Translations under genes and position numbers: made by a program
Part shown: positions 1 to 8,148 of the stretch, piece after piece
How positions within the stretch are numbered: position 1 is the stretch's first letter
Layout of the letters: the number at the start of each line of letters is the position of its first letter
Assembly (NCBI GenBank): GCA_025358395.1
Contig: JANYJT010000169.1
Location: forward strand, 1-14,041
Direction: 5' to 3'
Source of the DNA: Bacteroidia bacterium
Lineage (GTDB): Bacteria; Bacteroidota; Bacteroidia; Bacteroidales; Prolixibacteraceae
DNA: 14,041 nt
The notes under the pieces: generated by a model
What the model was told of the DNA's origin: nothing
Database searches by the model: none
The model's input: the letters and a program-made list of their open reading frames with translations, nothing else

Positions 1-429
1 AGGTAATTCGAGCAATTCATCCTTGTTTTCGCAATCATGGTCGCTGATGTAGTAGTTGTTGATAATGTACTCACCAAACATTCTCCGATGTTCATCGCGG
101 GTTGAGGCACGGTGCATACCGGTGGCCACCAGAATCGTAATCTCTTCCTTTTTTACACCGCTCGCTTCAATAAATGCAGTGAGTTCCGGCAGAAATTGCT
201 TGTAAGGGATTGGACGCGTGATGTCAGAAACTACAATCACGACCTTACCCTCTTTTCTACCGTGAAGCAGCTCTGCAAGCTTATTTCCACCGACAGGCGA
301 TTCGAGCGACTCCATAAGCAGATCGGTGGCAGACTTGGTATTGCTTTTGTAATTTGATTTATATATGATGCAATGATCTGGTACACTTAGAGATAATTCA
401 TCGATGCCATATGGGAAACTTATTTTCAT
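1..429 (-). CDS. larA: LarA-type nickel-dependent lactate racemase, N-terminal part (cut by window edge)
   Basis: This is the first 143 codons of a minus-strand gene starting with ATG at 429-427; the rest lies beyond the left edge. The protein opens MKISFPYG, a typical start for the LarA (DUF2088) family. It carries the family's D-x-T-R-P motif (Asp69, Arg72, Pro73) and an ATGMHR motif whose His106 matches the catalytic His108 of Lactobacillus plantarum LarA. A further Asp-His pair sits at 130-131. LarA interconverts L- and D-lactate in the cytoplasm using a nickel-pincer nucleotide; the cofactor-binding His and Lys residues would lie in the missing part. The gene starts 36 bases after the lactate permease stop, so the two probably form one operon and lactate is the likely substrate. 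Other 2-hydroxyacids cannot be excluded, because the superfamily includes malate and hydroxyglutarate racemases. The maturation genes larB, larC and larE are not visible. Confidence 0.85.
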   Translation of the reverse strand, partial: MKISFPYGIDELSLSVPDHCIIYKSNYKSNTKSATDLLMESLESPVGGNKLAELLHGRKEGKVVIVVSDITRPIPYKQFLPELTAFIEASGVKKEEITILVATGMHRASTRDEHRRMFGEYIINNYYISDHDCENKDELLELP

Positions 430-465
430 AACCTTTCCGGGATAAGAAGTTCAAATTTACACAGT

Positions 466-2211
466 TTATTCCCTTCTCTTTCCAAATTTAAGGATAAAAA
501 AGGCAAATGCTGCCAGTATACCTGCCAGTATCAGCAGGTAAATGTAGCCTTTGGAAAAATCAGGCGTAGTCGAAATGGTTTTTGGTGAGAGCATTTGATA
601 TTCAGGAATCATCCAGCTAAACATATAGGCCTGAGCCAAAACCAGCAGGCAAATAAACAAGAGCAAGATAAAGCTGTGTTTCACCGTAAAACGGAATAGC
701 TCGGATTCTTTGCCAACCAGATTTCCGGCAGCTGCGGCCACTGCAATGGATTGCGGCGAAATCATTTTGCCAACCACGCCGCCTGAAGCATTGGCCGCCA
801 CTGTCAATACCGGATCCAGTCCAATGGAGGTGGCAGTCGCCGACTGAAGTTTGCCGAACAAGGCATTTGCTGATGTATCTGATCCTGTGATAAACACGCC
901 CAACCAACCCAGGATTGGAGCAAAAAACGGGAATAGGAAACCGGTATTTGCCAACGCGGTTGCCATGGTAATTGTCATGCCTGAATCATTTAATACATAA
1001 GCGAATCCCAATACGGATGCAACGGTAATGATCGAATATTTCAATTGATCGAATGTCGCCCGAAGGATTTTTATTCCTTCGCTAAACTTCAGTCCTACGA
1101 GCGGTATGGCGATGATGGCTGACAGAAAAATGGATGTTCCTGCGGCTGACATATAATTGAATTTGAATATATGTGGCAACAGATTGTTGTTTTTGTCCAG
1201 GATGGCATTGTGAATTCCGGGCATCTCAAATTGCACCATACCTATCGAGTTGAAAAGTTGTTTGACAGGTGGCAATCCCCAGGAAACGACCATAATTGTC
1301 AGCAAAATAAATGGTGACCAAGCCTTGATTATTTCTGCCGGGGAATAGTCGTGCGATGCATGCATTGTTGGAACCGGCTCGTCGGGAAAGCGCCAGACGC
1401 TCCTGGGTTTCCAAAACCTCAGGTAGATGATCAGGCAAAGGATAGAGCCAATGCCGGCGATAATATCCGGCAAGGCCGGTCCGAGGAAATTAGACGAAAT
1501 CCATTGAAGGAATGCAAATGAGCCTCCTGACACCAGTACGGCGGGCAAGACTTCAATCGTTTTTTTGAACCCCGACATGATCCACACGATGTAAAAAGGA
1601 AGTAAAAGTGACAGAAAAGGGAGTGTCCTGCCAATCATTTGGGAAATGGCCATTTCGGGAATGGAAGAGACCTGCGATGCCACTGTGATTGGTATGCCGA
1701 TGGAGCCAAAAGCCACCGGGGCAGTATTGGCAATCAGGCAAATGCCGGCAGCATAAAGCGGATTGAAACCCAATCCTGCCAGCATTGCCGCCGTAATTGC
1801 AACCGGCGCTCCGAATCCCGCGGTGCCTTCCAGAAAAGATCCGAATGAAAAAGCGATCAGCAATGCCTGAATTCTTCTGTCCGAAGTGATGGAAGCCATA
1901 AAATGCTTGATGATTTCAAACTGGCCGCTTTTGACGGTGATGTTGAAAAGAAATACCGCCGAGAGGATGATCCAGCAGATCGGAAAAAGGCCATACATGA
2001 TCCCGTTGGTGGTTGACAGCAATGCGAGCTTTACCGGCATTCCATAGACAGCGACAGCGATCATAATCCCGCATGAAACAGCCAATAAACTGGCCTTGTA
2101 CCCTTTCATCTTTTTGATGATCAGCGCCCAAAATATGACCAGGATGGGAAGAATAGCGACTAAACCCGAAATTGCAATGTTATTAAACGGATCTATGACT
2201 TGTGACCACAT
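466..2211 (-). CDS. lctP: L-lactate permease, LctP/LldP family
   Basis: Multi-pass inner-membrane carrier that should import lactate with protons. I chose the ATG at 2211-2209, giving 581 residues, because the protein then begins MWSQVIDPFNNIAISGL, which aligns with the known start of E. coli LldP (NLWQQNYDPAGNI). An in-frame ATG at 2289 would add 26 polar residues with no family match. Family hallmarks are the conserved GSFLEGTAGFGAPVA stretch (about 124-138) and NTAPVAFGSIG (about 162-172), set among many hydrophobic helices. The protein is somewhat longer than E. coli LldP, with an extra periplasmic-type segment around ILDKNNNLLPHIFKF. It lies downstream of the ald terminator, so it probably has its own promoter, and it is followed after 36 bases by larA. 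Glycolate is an alternative substrate known for this family, but the racemase neighbour favours lactate. Confidence 0.92.
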   Translation of the reverse strand: MWSQVIDPFNNIAISGLVAILPILVIFWALIIKKMKGYKASLLAVSCGIMIAVAVYGMPVKLALLSTTNGIMYGLFPICWIILSAVFLFNITVKSGQFEIIKHFMASITSDRRIQALLIAFSFGSFLEGTAGFGAPVAITAAMLAGLGFNPLYAAGICLIANTAPVAFGSIGIPITVASQVSSIPEMAISQMIGRTLPFLSLLLPFYIVWIMSGFKKTIEVLPAVLVSGGSFAFLQWISSNFLGPALPDIIAGIGSILCLIIYLRFWKPRSVWRFPDEPVPTMHASHDYSPAEIIKAWSPFILLTIMVVSWGLPPVKQLFNSIGMVQFEMPGIHNAILDKNNNLLPHIFKFNYMSAAGTSIFLSAIIAIPLVGLKFSEGIKILRATFDQLKYSIITVASVLGFAYVLNDSGMTITMATALANTGFLFPFFAPILGWLGVFITGSDTSANALFGKLQSATATSIGLDPVLTVAANASGGVVGKMISPQSIAVAAAAGNLVGKESELFRFTVKHSFILLLFICLLVLAQAYMFSWMIPEYQMLSPKTISTTPDFSKGYIYLLILAGILAAFAFFILKFGKRRE

Positions 2212-2299
2212 GTGAGCTAAATATAGAGATTCTGAAATTTGATTCGTAAATGTATTACAATTGTTTAAATCAAAATAGAGAAATATCATCCGTTTTCAC

Positions 2300-2346
2300 A
2301 AAAAAAAACGGGATATCGGTGAATTTTTGAATCCATCAATATCCCG
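2300..2346 (-). terminator. Intrinsic terminator of ald
   Basis: Read on the minus strand, a perfect 8-bp stem (CGGGATAT at 2346-2339 pairing with ATATCCCG at 2316-2309) encloses a 22-base loop. It is followed at once by nine T residues (2308-2300). It begins about 55 bases after the ald stop codon and precedes the lctP start, so it should separate ald transcription from lctP-larA. Stem plus U-tract is seen directly; termination is inferred. Confidence 0.88.
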
Positions 2347-2401
2347 GTTTGTTGCCAGGCAAAACGCCTATATACCTAAATTTGTAATCTTTAATCTTTC
2401 A

Positions 2402-3517
2402 TTAATGCAGCACCTCTTCCACCTGGCAATAGGGTAGTCCCCAGGCCTCGGCTACACCTTTGTAAACCACTTTCCCGTTGACAACATTGAGGCCTTTGCG
2501 CAATGCTTTGTCTTCTGTGCACGCCTTCTTCCAGCCTTGTGCGGCAAGACTGATGGCATAAGGAAGTGTGGCATTGGTTAAGGCAATGGTAGAAGTACGA
2601 GGAACGGCTCCCGGCATATTAGCCACCGTATAATGGATCACCTCATCCACCACATACGTTGGATGGTCGTGGGTGGAAGGTACGGTCGTTTCGATACAAC
2701 CACCCTGATCGACGGCCACATCGACCATTACCGTACCCGGATTCATGGTTTTAAGCATATCCTTTGTAACCAGGAATGGTGCTTTGGCCCCCGGAATGAG
2801 AACTGCGCCAATGATAAGGTCACTTACCTGTACCTGAGAACGGATGTTGTAATCGTTCGACATTTGTGTTTTTACATTGGCAGGCATGATGTCATCCAGG
2901 TAACGAAGGCGCTTCAGGCTGATGTCCATGATCGTTACATCGGCGCCGAGTCCGGCAGCCATTTTCGCTGCTTCTGTTCCGACGATACCGCCACCAAGGA
3001 TCAGAACTTTTGCAGGCAAAACTCCGGGAACACCACCAAGCAGCATACCGCGGCCGCCGAAAGTCTTTTCAAGGTATTTGGCGCCTTCGTGAATAGACAT
3101 CCTTCCGGCCACTTCCGACATAGGAATCAGCAGCGGGAGGGAGCGGTCGTCAAGTTCCACAGTTTCATAAGCCAGACAAACGGCTTTGCGGTTAATCATG
3201 GCATGTGTGAGTACTTCCGAGGATGCAAAATGGAAGTATGTGTAAACCAGTTGACCTGCTTTGATTAGCGGGTATTCCGATTCGATGGGCTCTTTCACTT
3301 TAACGATCATGTCCGCAATGGCATAGACCTCTTCTATCGTATTCAGAATAGTACCTCCAGCTGCAACGTATTCTGAATCAGCGAAACCGCTGCCATTTCC
3401 GGCAGTTGCCTGAACATATACTTTATTTCCTTTTTTAACCAGTTCCGCAACTCCGGCAGGAGTCAGGGCAACGCGGTTTTCATTGTTCTTGATTTCTTTG
3501 GGTAATCCGATTATCAT
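2402..3517 (-). CDS. ald: Alanine dehydrogenase (NAD-dependent)
   Basis: Cytoplasmic enzyme catalysing L-alanine + NAD+ + water to pyruvate + ammonia + NADH, reversibly. The 371-residue length is standard for the family. The start MIIGLPKEIKNNENRVALTP is the conserved N-terminal signature. Catalytic and pyruvate-binding residues fall at the positions numbered in characterised enzymes: Arg15, Lys75, His96 and Asp270. The Rossmann nucleotide-binding loop GGGIVG is at 175-180, with Asp198 placed to bind the NAD ribose. It is transcribed alone, divergently from the aminotransferase across a 233-base gap, and ends at a strong intrinsic terminator. Next to lactate uptake genes it may link pyruvate to alanine and ammonia, for use of alanine as a nitrogen or carbon source or for redox balance. 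The family assignment is very secure. Confidence 0.97.
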   Translation of the reverse strand: MIIGLPKEIKNNENRVALTPAGVAELVKKGNKVYVQATAGNGSGFADSEYVAAGGTILNTIEEVYAIADMIVKVKEPIESEYPLIKAGQLVYTYFHFASSEVLTHAMINRKAVCLAYETVELDDRSLPLLIPMSEVAGRMSIHEGAKYLEKTFGGRGMLLGGVPGVLPAKVLILGGGIVGTEAAKMAAGLGADVTIMDISLKRLRYLDDIMPANVKTQMSNDYNIRSQVQVSDLIIGAVLIPGAKAPFLVTKDMLKTMNPGTVMVDVAVDQGGCIETTVPSTHDHPTYVVDEVIHYTVANMPGAVPRTSTIALTNATLPYAISLAAQGWKKACTEDKALRKGLNVVNGKVVYKGVAEAWGLPYCQVEEVLH

Positions 3518-3539
3518 GGGTTCTAAATTTATTTGGATA

Positions 3540-3547
3540 CAAAATTA
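3540..3547 (-). promoter_or_regulatory. Possible -7 promoter box for ald
   Basis: Read on the minus strand this is TAATTTTG, a full match to the Bacteroidota -7 consensus TAnnTTTG, about 22 bases before the ald ATG. I see no convincing TTTG -33 element at the expected distance, so the call rests on the -7 box and its position alone. Confidence 0.45.
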
Positions 3548-3716
3548 AGCAAAGAATCACCCATCTAACCATGACTAAATCCCATATATTTATTGGCTTG
3601 CATAGACTTACAGTTGTACAGAAAGTGTTGTAGTTTGCTGATTAATTTCAATATTTTAAGTCCGTTTCTTAACAAAAAGAAAGCATTTGAGTCGAAATAT
3701 AGAATAATTAGTTTTG

Positions 3717-3724
3717 TATCTTTG
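3717..3724 (+). promoter_or_regulatory. Possible -7 promoter box for the aminotransferase
   Basis: TATCTTTG matches the Bacteroidota -7 consensus TAnnTTTG and lies 26 bases before the ATG at 3751. A TTTG at 3686-3689 could be a -33 element, but the 27-base gap is longer than usual. The short 5' leader is AT-rich and has no clear Shine-Dalgarno sequence, as is common in this phylum. Confidence 0.5.
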
Positions 3725-3750
3725 GCGCGGACAAATTAGAAAAATACTGA

Positions 3751-4950
3751 ATGCCTGCAATATCAAACAGAGGAGAGGAGTTGCCTGAATCGGCCATCAG
3801 AAAGCTGGTACCTTATGCCGAAAAGGCCAAATCGCTCGGCAGAAAGGTTTACCATCTGAATATAGGTCAACCGGATATTAAGACCCCTCAACATGCCATC
3901 GAAAGGATCCGAAATTTTAACTTCGACCTCATCCCATATGGCCATTCATTTGGGAATGACACCTACCGGAACAAGCTGGCTCAATACTATCGCGACAGGA
4001 ACCTGGAGGTGGATGCGTCGCAGATCCTGATCACTACAGGAGGATCAGAAGCAATCTCTTTTGCATTTATGGTATGTTTCAATCCAGGCGAAGAGGTCAT
4101 CATTCCGGAGCCTTTTTATGCCAATTACCAATCTTTTGCAATAGCCAATAATGTAGTAATCAAACCACTTACCTCCCATATTGAAACTGGATTTCAGCTA
4201 CCGTCCATTGCTGAATTTGAAAAGGTAATAGGTCCGAATACCAAGGGAATATTTATCTGCAATCCAAACAATCCGACCGGATATGTTTACACCCGGGAGG
4301 AGTTGCTGCAACTTCAGGATCTTGTTCTGAAATATGACCTTTTCCTTATTGCGGATGAGGTGTACAGCGAATTTGTCTACGACGGAAAATTACACTATTC
4401 AGTTTTGGAACTTAATCGTATCCGTGAAAATGTGGTCATGGTTGATTCCGTTTCGAAGCGTTTTAGTGCGTGCGGTATTCGCATCGGATCGCTGGTTTCC
4501 AAAAACAAGAAGGTCATTCGGACAATCGCCAAACTGGCCATGGCCAGGCTTTGTCCGCCGATGTTGGGACAAGTGGTAGCTGAAGCTGCCGTTGATTCGC
4601 CGCCGGAATATATGGAAGATGTTTATCAGGAGTACCTGCAACGAAGGGACTATTTTATCAATGCTCTAAATGAAATTGATGGGGTGTTTTCCCCGATGCC
4701 GATGGGTGCATTTTACTCGATGGTTAGTTTGCCTATCGATGATAGTGATCGTTTTTGTCAGTGGATGCTGGAAGAGTTTGAGCACAAAGGTGCAACGGTG
4801 ATGATGGCTCCTGCTTCCGGGTTTTATTCAACTCAGGGTATTGGAAACAACCAGGTTCGGGTAGCGTACGTTTTGAACAGGGAGGATTTGAAGGAAGCGG
4901 TCGAATGCCTTAAAGTTGCTTTAGATGTCTATCCCGGAAGAGTGAAATAA
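3751..4950 (+). CDS. Class I/II pyridoxal-phosphate aminotransferase (AspC-like)
   Basis: A 399-residue fold-type I aminotransferase of the aspartate aminotransferase superfamily, cytoplasmic. Visible motifs are NIGQPDI near 37-43, TTGGSEA at 95-101 in the PLP phosphate-binding region, and NPNNPTG at 171-177, whose Asn contacts the PLP ring oxygen. Further on are ADEVYSEFVY at 201-210 with Asp202 and Tyr205, and SVSKRFSACGIRIG, where Lys236 should form the Schiff base. Arg370 (NQVRVAY) is placed to bind the substrate carboxylate. The start MPAISNRGEELPESAIRKLVPYAE is typical of Bacteroidota members. The amino donor cannot be read from the sequence; aspartate, alanine or aromatic amino acids are all possible. 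It is divergent from alanine dehydrogenase, suggesting a shared role in pyruvate or alanine metabolism, and convergent with the ExuT-like gene. Confidence 0.92.
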   Translation: MPAISNRGEELPESAIRKLVPYAEKAKSLGRKVYHLNIGQPDIKTPQHAIERIRNFNFDLIPYGHSFGNDTYRNKLAQYYRDRNLEVDASQILITTGGSEAISFAFMVCFNPGEEVIIPEPFYANYQSFAIANNVVIKPLTSHIETGFQLPSIAEFEKVIGPNTKGIFICNPNNPTGYVYTREELLQLQDLVLKYDLFLIADEVYSEFVYDGKLHYSVLELNRIRENVVMVDSVSKRFSACGIRIGSLVSKNKKVIRTIAKLAMARLCPPMLGQVVAEAAVDSPPEYMEDVYQEYLQRRDYFINALNEIDGVFSPMPMGAFYSMVSLPIDDSDRFCQWMLEEFEHKGATVMMAPASGFYSTQGIGNNQVRVAYVLNREDLKEAVECLKVALDVYPGRVK

Positions 4951-5044
4951 GCAATTAGCAATTAGCTATTAGCCAAGCTAATGGCTAGAAACCAACAGCT
5001 AACGGCCAACAGCTAACGGCTAATAGCTAACAGCTAAAAGCTTA
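4951..5044. repeat. Heptamer repeat array with inverted halves between convergent genes
   Basis: Starting right after the aminotransferase stop, the spacer is built from 7-base units beginning with GC. The left part has GCAATTA, GCAATTA, GCTATTA; the right part has GCTAACG, GCCAACA, GCTAACG, GCTAATA, GCTAACA and GCTAAAA, ending in GCTTA. The halves are inverted relative to each other. TTAGCTATTAGCC (4962-4974) is the exact reverse complement of 5018-5030, and the arms extend to 20 bp with two mismatches (4955-4974 with 5018-5037). It ends about four bases before the stop of the leftward ExuT-like gene. There is no T-run on either side, so it is not a standard intrinsic terminator, although a transcript of either strand could fold into a long hairpin. 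Confidence 0.85.
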
Positions 5045-5048
5045 ATTC

Positions 5049-6575
5049 TTACAAATCGATTTTCTTAAACTTTGGAACAAGTGTGTGCATAACGAACCAA
5101 GCCATAAGGTAGGCTAAAGCACAAAAGCCAAATACCCAAGTGTAGGCTATTGTCATATTCCCTTGAACGATTGGAGCCTGAATGCTTTTCAGCTGATCAA
5201 ACAGACCCGGATCAATGGCTTGCAATTGAGCAACAACTTCTTTAGGGAGATTGCCTAATTCGCTTATATTCAGGTCTATCAAGTCTCCACGTTTGTTCAA
5301 TAAATGCATAGACCGGATTTTTTCAATGTATTCAGTGAGTTGCGTTGATTGAGATGTAACCCATGATTTGGCAATTCCGGCATGACGGTAGGCATCAAAT
5401 ACCCAACCAGCTGATTTATTCACGACGATACCACCCATAGCACCTGCCATTCCGCCAATTCCTGTGACGCTGGCGACTGCCTTGTTGGGAAACATATCAG
5501 AAACAGTGGTAAAAATATTAGCCGACCATGCCTGATGAGCTGCTGTTCCAATCCCAATGATAATTACAGGGAACCACATGCTGTAGACTCCCAGGTATTG
5601 AGCACTTAATACCACCAAAGGAAACATAGCGATGGTGAGCATGGCTTTCATCCGACCGGCATAGGGTTCATACCCTTTGTTGATATAATACATCGGAAAC
5701 CAGCCTCCCCCGATACTTCCAATGGAAGACATCATATACAGCACTGCCAGAGGGAAAGCAATATCCATTCCGGTTAAGCCATATTGTGCCTTCATGTAAG
5801 CCGGTAGCCAGAATAAAAAGAACCACCACACACCGTCTGTCATAAATTTACCAAAGCTGAAAGCCCAGGTCTGTCTGTATCTAAGCAGCTTGAACCAGGA
5901 TACTTTTTCTTTTGCAGAGCCGTCACTGTTAGTCTTTTCAGGAACGTTGTCAGAATTGATATAGGCAAATTCTGCTGCACCAATGCGTTTACTTCTGGTT
6001 GGAATTTCATAAAGCCAGAACCAAAAAATGAGCCAGAAAAATCCTATTCCACCGATAATCAGAAAAGCAGCTTCCCATCCGAGATGGTCGGCAATCCAGG
6101 GAACTGTAATTGGAGCAAGAATAGCACCCACATTTGTTCCTGAGTTAAAAATGCCCGTCGCAAGCGCACGCTCTTTCTTTGGAAACCATTCGGCAACCGT
6201 TTTTATCGCGGCAGGAAAGTTTCCGGCTTCACCGAAACCAAGTACACCGCGGGCAAACATGAAACCACCGGTACTCTTTGCCAAGGCGTGAATCATAGCT
6301 CCTATTGACCAGATGATCAAAGACCAGGCATAACCGAGCTTGGTTCCCAACCAGTCAATCAAACGACCGGCAAAAAGCATGGATATGGCATACACAAACT
6401 GGAATACCGAAACGATGTTAGCATAATCAGAATCACTCCAGTTGAATTGAACTTCAAGCCGGTCTTTCAAAAGACTAAGAACTTGTCTGTCGAGGTAGTT
6501 TACAGTGGTGGCAAAAAAGACCAATGCACAGATTGTCCATCTGTATTTTCCTATCTTTTCCGATAGATTATTCAT
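5049..6575 (-). CDS. exuT: MFS hexuronate transporter, ExuT-like (anion:cation symporter family)
   Basis: A 508-residue inner-membrane major facilitator protein with about 12 hydrophobic helices. Family marks are NYLDRQ at 26-31 in helix 1, the loop 2-3 motif GRLIDWLGTKLG (70-81), and RGVLGFGEAGNFPAAIKTVAEWFPKKERA (109-137), characteristic of the ACS subfamily that carries hexuronates and related sugar acids. Substrates are probably galacturonate and glucuronate, given that the gene follows uxaC by 48 bases as the last gene of the leftward uxaE-uxaC-exuT cluster. An oddity is a polar stretch of about 75 residues (roughly 398-473) before the last helix, longer than the loop expected in the classical fold. 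Transport of another sugar acid, such as a gluconate-type compound, is possible. Confidence 0.88.
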   Translation of the reverse strand: MNNLSEKIGKYRWTICALVFFATTVNYLDRQVLSLLKDRLEVQFNWSDSDYANIVSVFQFVYAISMLFAGRLIDWLGTKLGYAWSLIIWSIGAMIHALAKSTGGFMFARGVLGFGEAGNFPAAIKTVAEWFPKKERALATGIFNSGTNVGAILAPITVPWIADHLGWEAAFLIIGGIGFFWLIFWFWLYEIPTRSKRIGAAEFAYINSDNVPEKTNSDGSAKEKVSWFKLLRYRQTWAFSFGKFMTDGVWWFFLFWLPAYMKAQYGLTGMDIAFPLAVLYMMSSIGSIGGGWFPMYYINKGYEPYAGRMKAMLTIAMFPLVVLSAQYLGVYSMWFPVIIIGIGTAAHQAWSANIFTTVSDMFPNKAVASVTGIGGMAGAMGGIVVNKSAGWVFDAYRHAGIAKSWVTSQSTQLTEYIEKIRSMHLLNKRGDLIDLNISELGNLPKEVVAQLQAIDPGLFDQLKSIQAPIVQGNMTIAYTWVFGFCALAYLMAWFVMHTLVPKFKKIDL

Positions 6576-6623
6576 TTTTAAACGGGTTTAGTTATTGATT
6601 ATTATTTGGTCACTTTCAAAATT

Positions 6624-8039
6624 TTACTTGGTCACTTCTCCAAAATTAAAATAATTTTTTGCATTGTTAAATGAAATATCTTCAACCATTTTACCAAGAA
6701 GATCCATGTCATTGGGAATTTCTCCTTTTTCAACATCATTTCCAAGCAAATTGCAGAGAATCCTTCTGAAATACTCGTGCCTGGGATAAGAGAGAAAACT
6801 TCTGGAATCAGTTAGCATACCTACAAAACGGCTAAGCAAACCGAGGTTGGAAAGCATTTTCATTTGATCTTCCATTCCATCTTTTTGATCCAGGAACCAC
6901 CAACCAGATCCGTATTGAAGTTTACCGGGTATGGTGCCATCTTGAAAATTTCCAATCATAGCTGCCATCATTGCATTATCCCTTGGATTGAGATTGTACA
7001 AAATGGTCTTGGTTAGTTTATCTTCACTATCCAGTTTGTTGAGCAGTTTTGACAATGGTTTTGCAATTTCAAGGTCACCAATAGAATCAAATCCTTTGTC
7101 GGGCCCCAGCATATTGAACAACCTGGTATTGTTGTTGCGCAATGCGCCAAGGTGATATTGCTGCGTCCAGCCGCGTTTGTGGTCCATCACACCAAATTCG
7201 TAAAGCATGACGGATTTGAACTGATTAATCTCTTCTTGTGTCAGCGGATTTCCTCCACGAATTTTATTAAAGATTTCTTTAATCTGAGCCTCAGTATAAT
7301 CGGCTGCGTAGATGGTATCAAGCCCATGATCAGACAATCTGCATCCGTTTTCATGGAAAAATAGATGGCGCTTATCGATGGTCTCAAGAAATTCAGTGAA
7401 ATTGCAAATCGTGGTATTGGCAGACTGTTCCAATTTAACAACATAACTATTGAAGGCAGTTGGGTCATCAACCATCATGGCTGCATCTGGCCGCCAGGCG
7501 GGCAAAACATGAACCCGGAATCCACTTCTTTTGATGCTGGCATGATATTCCAGATTATCAATTGGATCATCCGTGGTACAAATTGTATGAACATTGGCTT
7601 TTTCAATGATTCCTCTGCAGGAGAAACCTTGAGAATGAAGCTGTTCATTGCAGTTGTCCCAAATGGCTTTGGCACTTTTGCTATTTAAGACAGACTTAAT
7701 TCCGAAAGGCTTGCGTAATTCCAGATGAGTCCAGTGATAAAGTGGATTGCGCAAGGTGTATGGAACCGTCTCTGCCCATTTTTCAAATTTTTCCCAGTCG
7801 GAGGCATCACCCGTACAATAGCGTTCATTGACTCCGTTGGTGCGCAAGGCTCTCCATTTGTAATGATCACCATTTAACCAGATTTGTGTCATGTTATCGA
7901 ACCTCTTGTCGTCGGCAATTTCTTTCGGGGAAATGTGACAGTGGTAATCGAAAATGGGCATTTTGGCAGCATGGTCATGATACAACTCCTTTGCTGTCTC
8001 TGACTGCAAAAGAAAATCTTCGTCCATAAAAGCTTTCAT
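6624..8039 (-). CDS. uxaC: Uronate isomerase
   Basis: Cytoplasmic amidohydrolase-superfamily isomerase converting D-glucuronate to D-fructuronate and D-galacturonate to D-tagaturonate, the first step of hexuronate breakdown. At 471 residues it is close to the E. coli enzyme. The start MKAFMDEDFLLQSETAKELY matches the family N-terminus, which supports the first ATG over the one four codons later. The metal-site H-x-H is FDYHCH with His33 and His35. Other conserved stretches are TTDDP (155-159), WRPD (182-185), GCRLSDHGLD (232-241), QYHLGALRNNN (294-304) and LTDSRSF (409-415), in which Asp411 should be the barrel-end catalytic Asp. It sits between uxaE and the transporter in one leftward cluster; the 106-base gap to uxaE contains repeats. 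Confidence 0.96.
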   Translation of the reverse strand: MKAFMDEDFLLQSETAKELYHDHAAKMPIFDYHCHISPKEIADDKRFDNMTQIWLNGDHYKWRALRTNGVNERYCTGDASDWEKFEKWAETVPYTLRNPLYHWTHLELRKPFGIKSVLNSKSAKAIWDNCNEQLHSQGFSCRGIIEKANVHTICTTDDPIDNLEYHASIKRSGFRVHVLPAWRPDAAMMVDDPTAFNSYVVKLEQSANTTICNFTEFLETIDKRHLFFHENGCRLSDHGLDTIYAADYTEAQIKEIFNKIRGGNPLTQEEINQFKSVMLYEFGVMDHKRGWTQQYHLGALRNNNTRLFNMLGPDKGFDSIGDLEIAKPLSKLLNKLDSEDKLTKTILYNLNPRDNAMMAAMIGNFQDGTIPGKLQYGSGWWFLDQKDGMEDQMKMLSNLGLLSRFVGMLTDSRSFLSYPRHEYFRRILCNLLGNDVEKGEIPNDMDLLGKMVEDISFNNAKNYFNFGEVTK

Positions 8040-8043
8040 AGGA

Positions 8044-8148
8044 AGTTATGAGTTATGAATGATAAATTATTTGGTCATACTTAAATTCTGCATGAGGCGT
8101 AAGTACTCCAGGCACTTTAGATCACTTTAGTCACTCCGGGCACTTTCA
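8044..8148. repeat. Short tandem repeats in the uxaE-uxaC spacer
   Basis: Two families share this 106-base spacer. Next to the uxaC start are heptamers, AGTTATG twice (8044-8057), then the decayed copies AATGATA and AATTATT. Next to the uxaE stop are four CACTTTAG-like units beginning at 8113, 8123, 8132 and 8141, the last overlapping the uxaE TGA stop (8148-8146). A related GGTCACTT appears twice around the uxaC stop (6608-6637). No hairpin terminator or promoter is obvious here. Confidence 0.6.

Noticed and set aside
112..357. Plus-strand open frame of 81 codons near the left edge
   Set aside because: It overlaps the antisense strand of the larA start region, whose translation matches LarA motifs; the plus-strand protein has no recognisable character.
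2212..2289. 26-residue upstream extension of lctP
   Set aside because: The extension is polar and has no counterpart in LldP proteins, whereas the internal ATG gives the conserved start.
2633..3268. 211-codon plus-strand open frame
   Set aside because: It is fully antisense to ald, whose catalytic residues are all in place. The product is rich in His, Cys and Arg, as expected of a shadow frame.
4951..5044. Intrinsic bidirectional terminator at the convergent junction
   Set aside because: Long inverted arms are present, but neither strand has a T-run after the stem. I list it as a repeat only; the same applies to 12645-12711.
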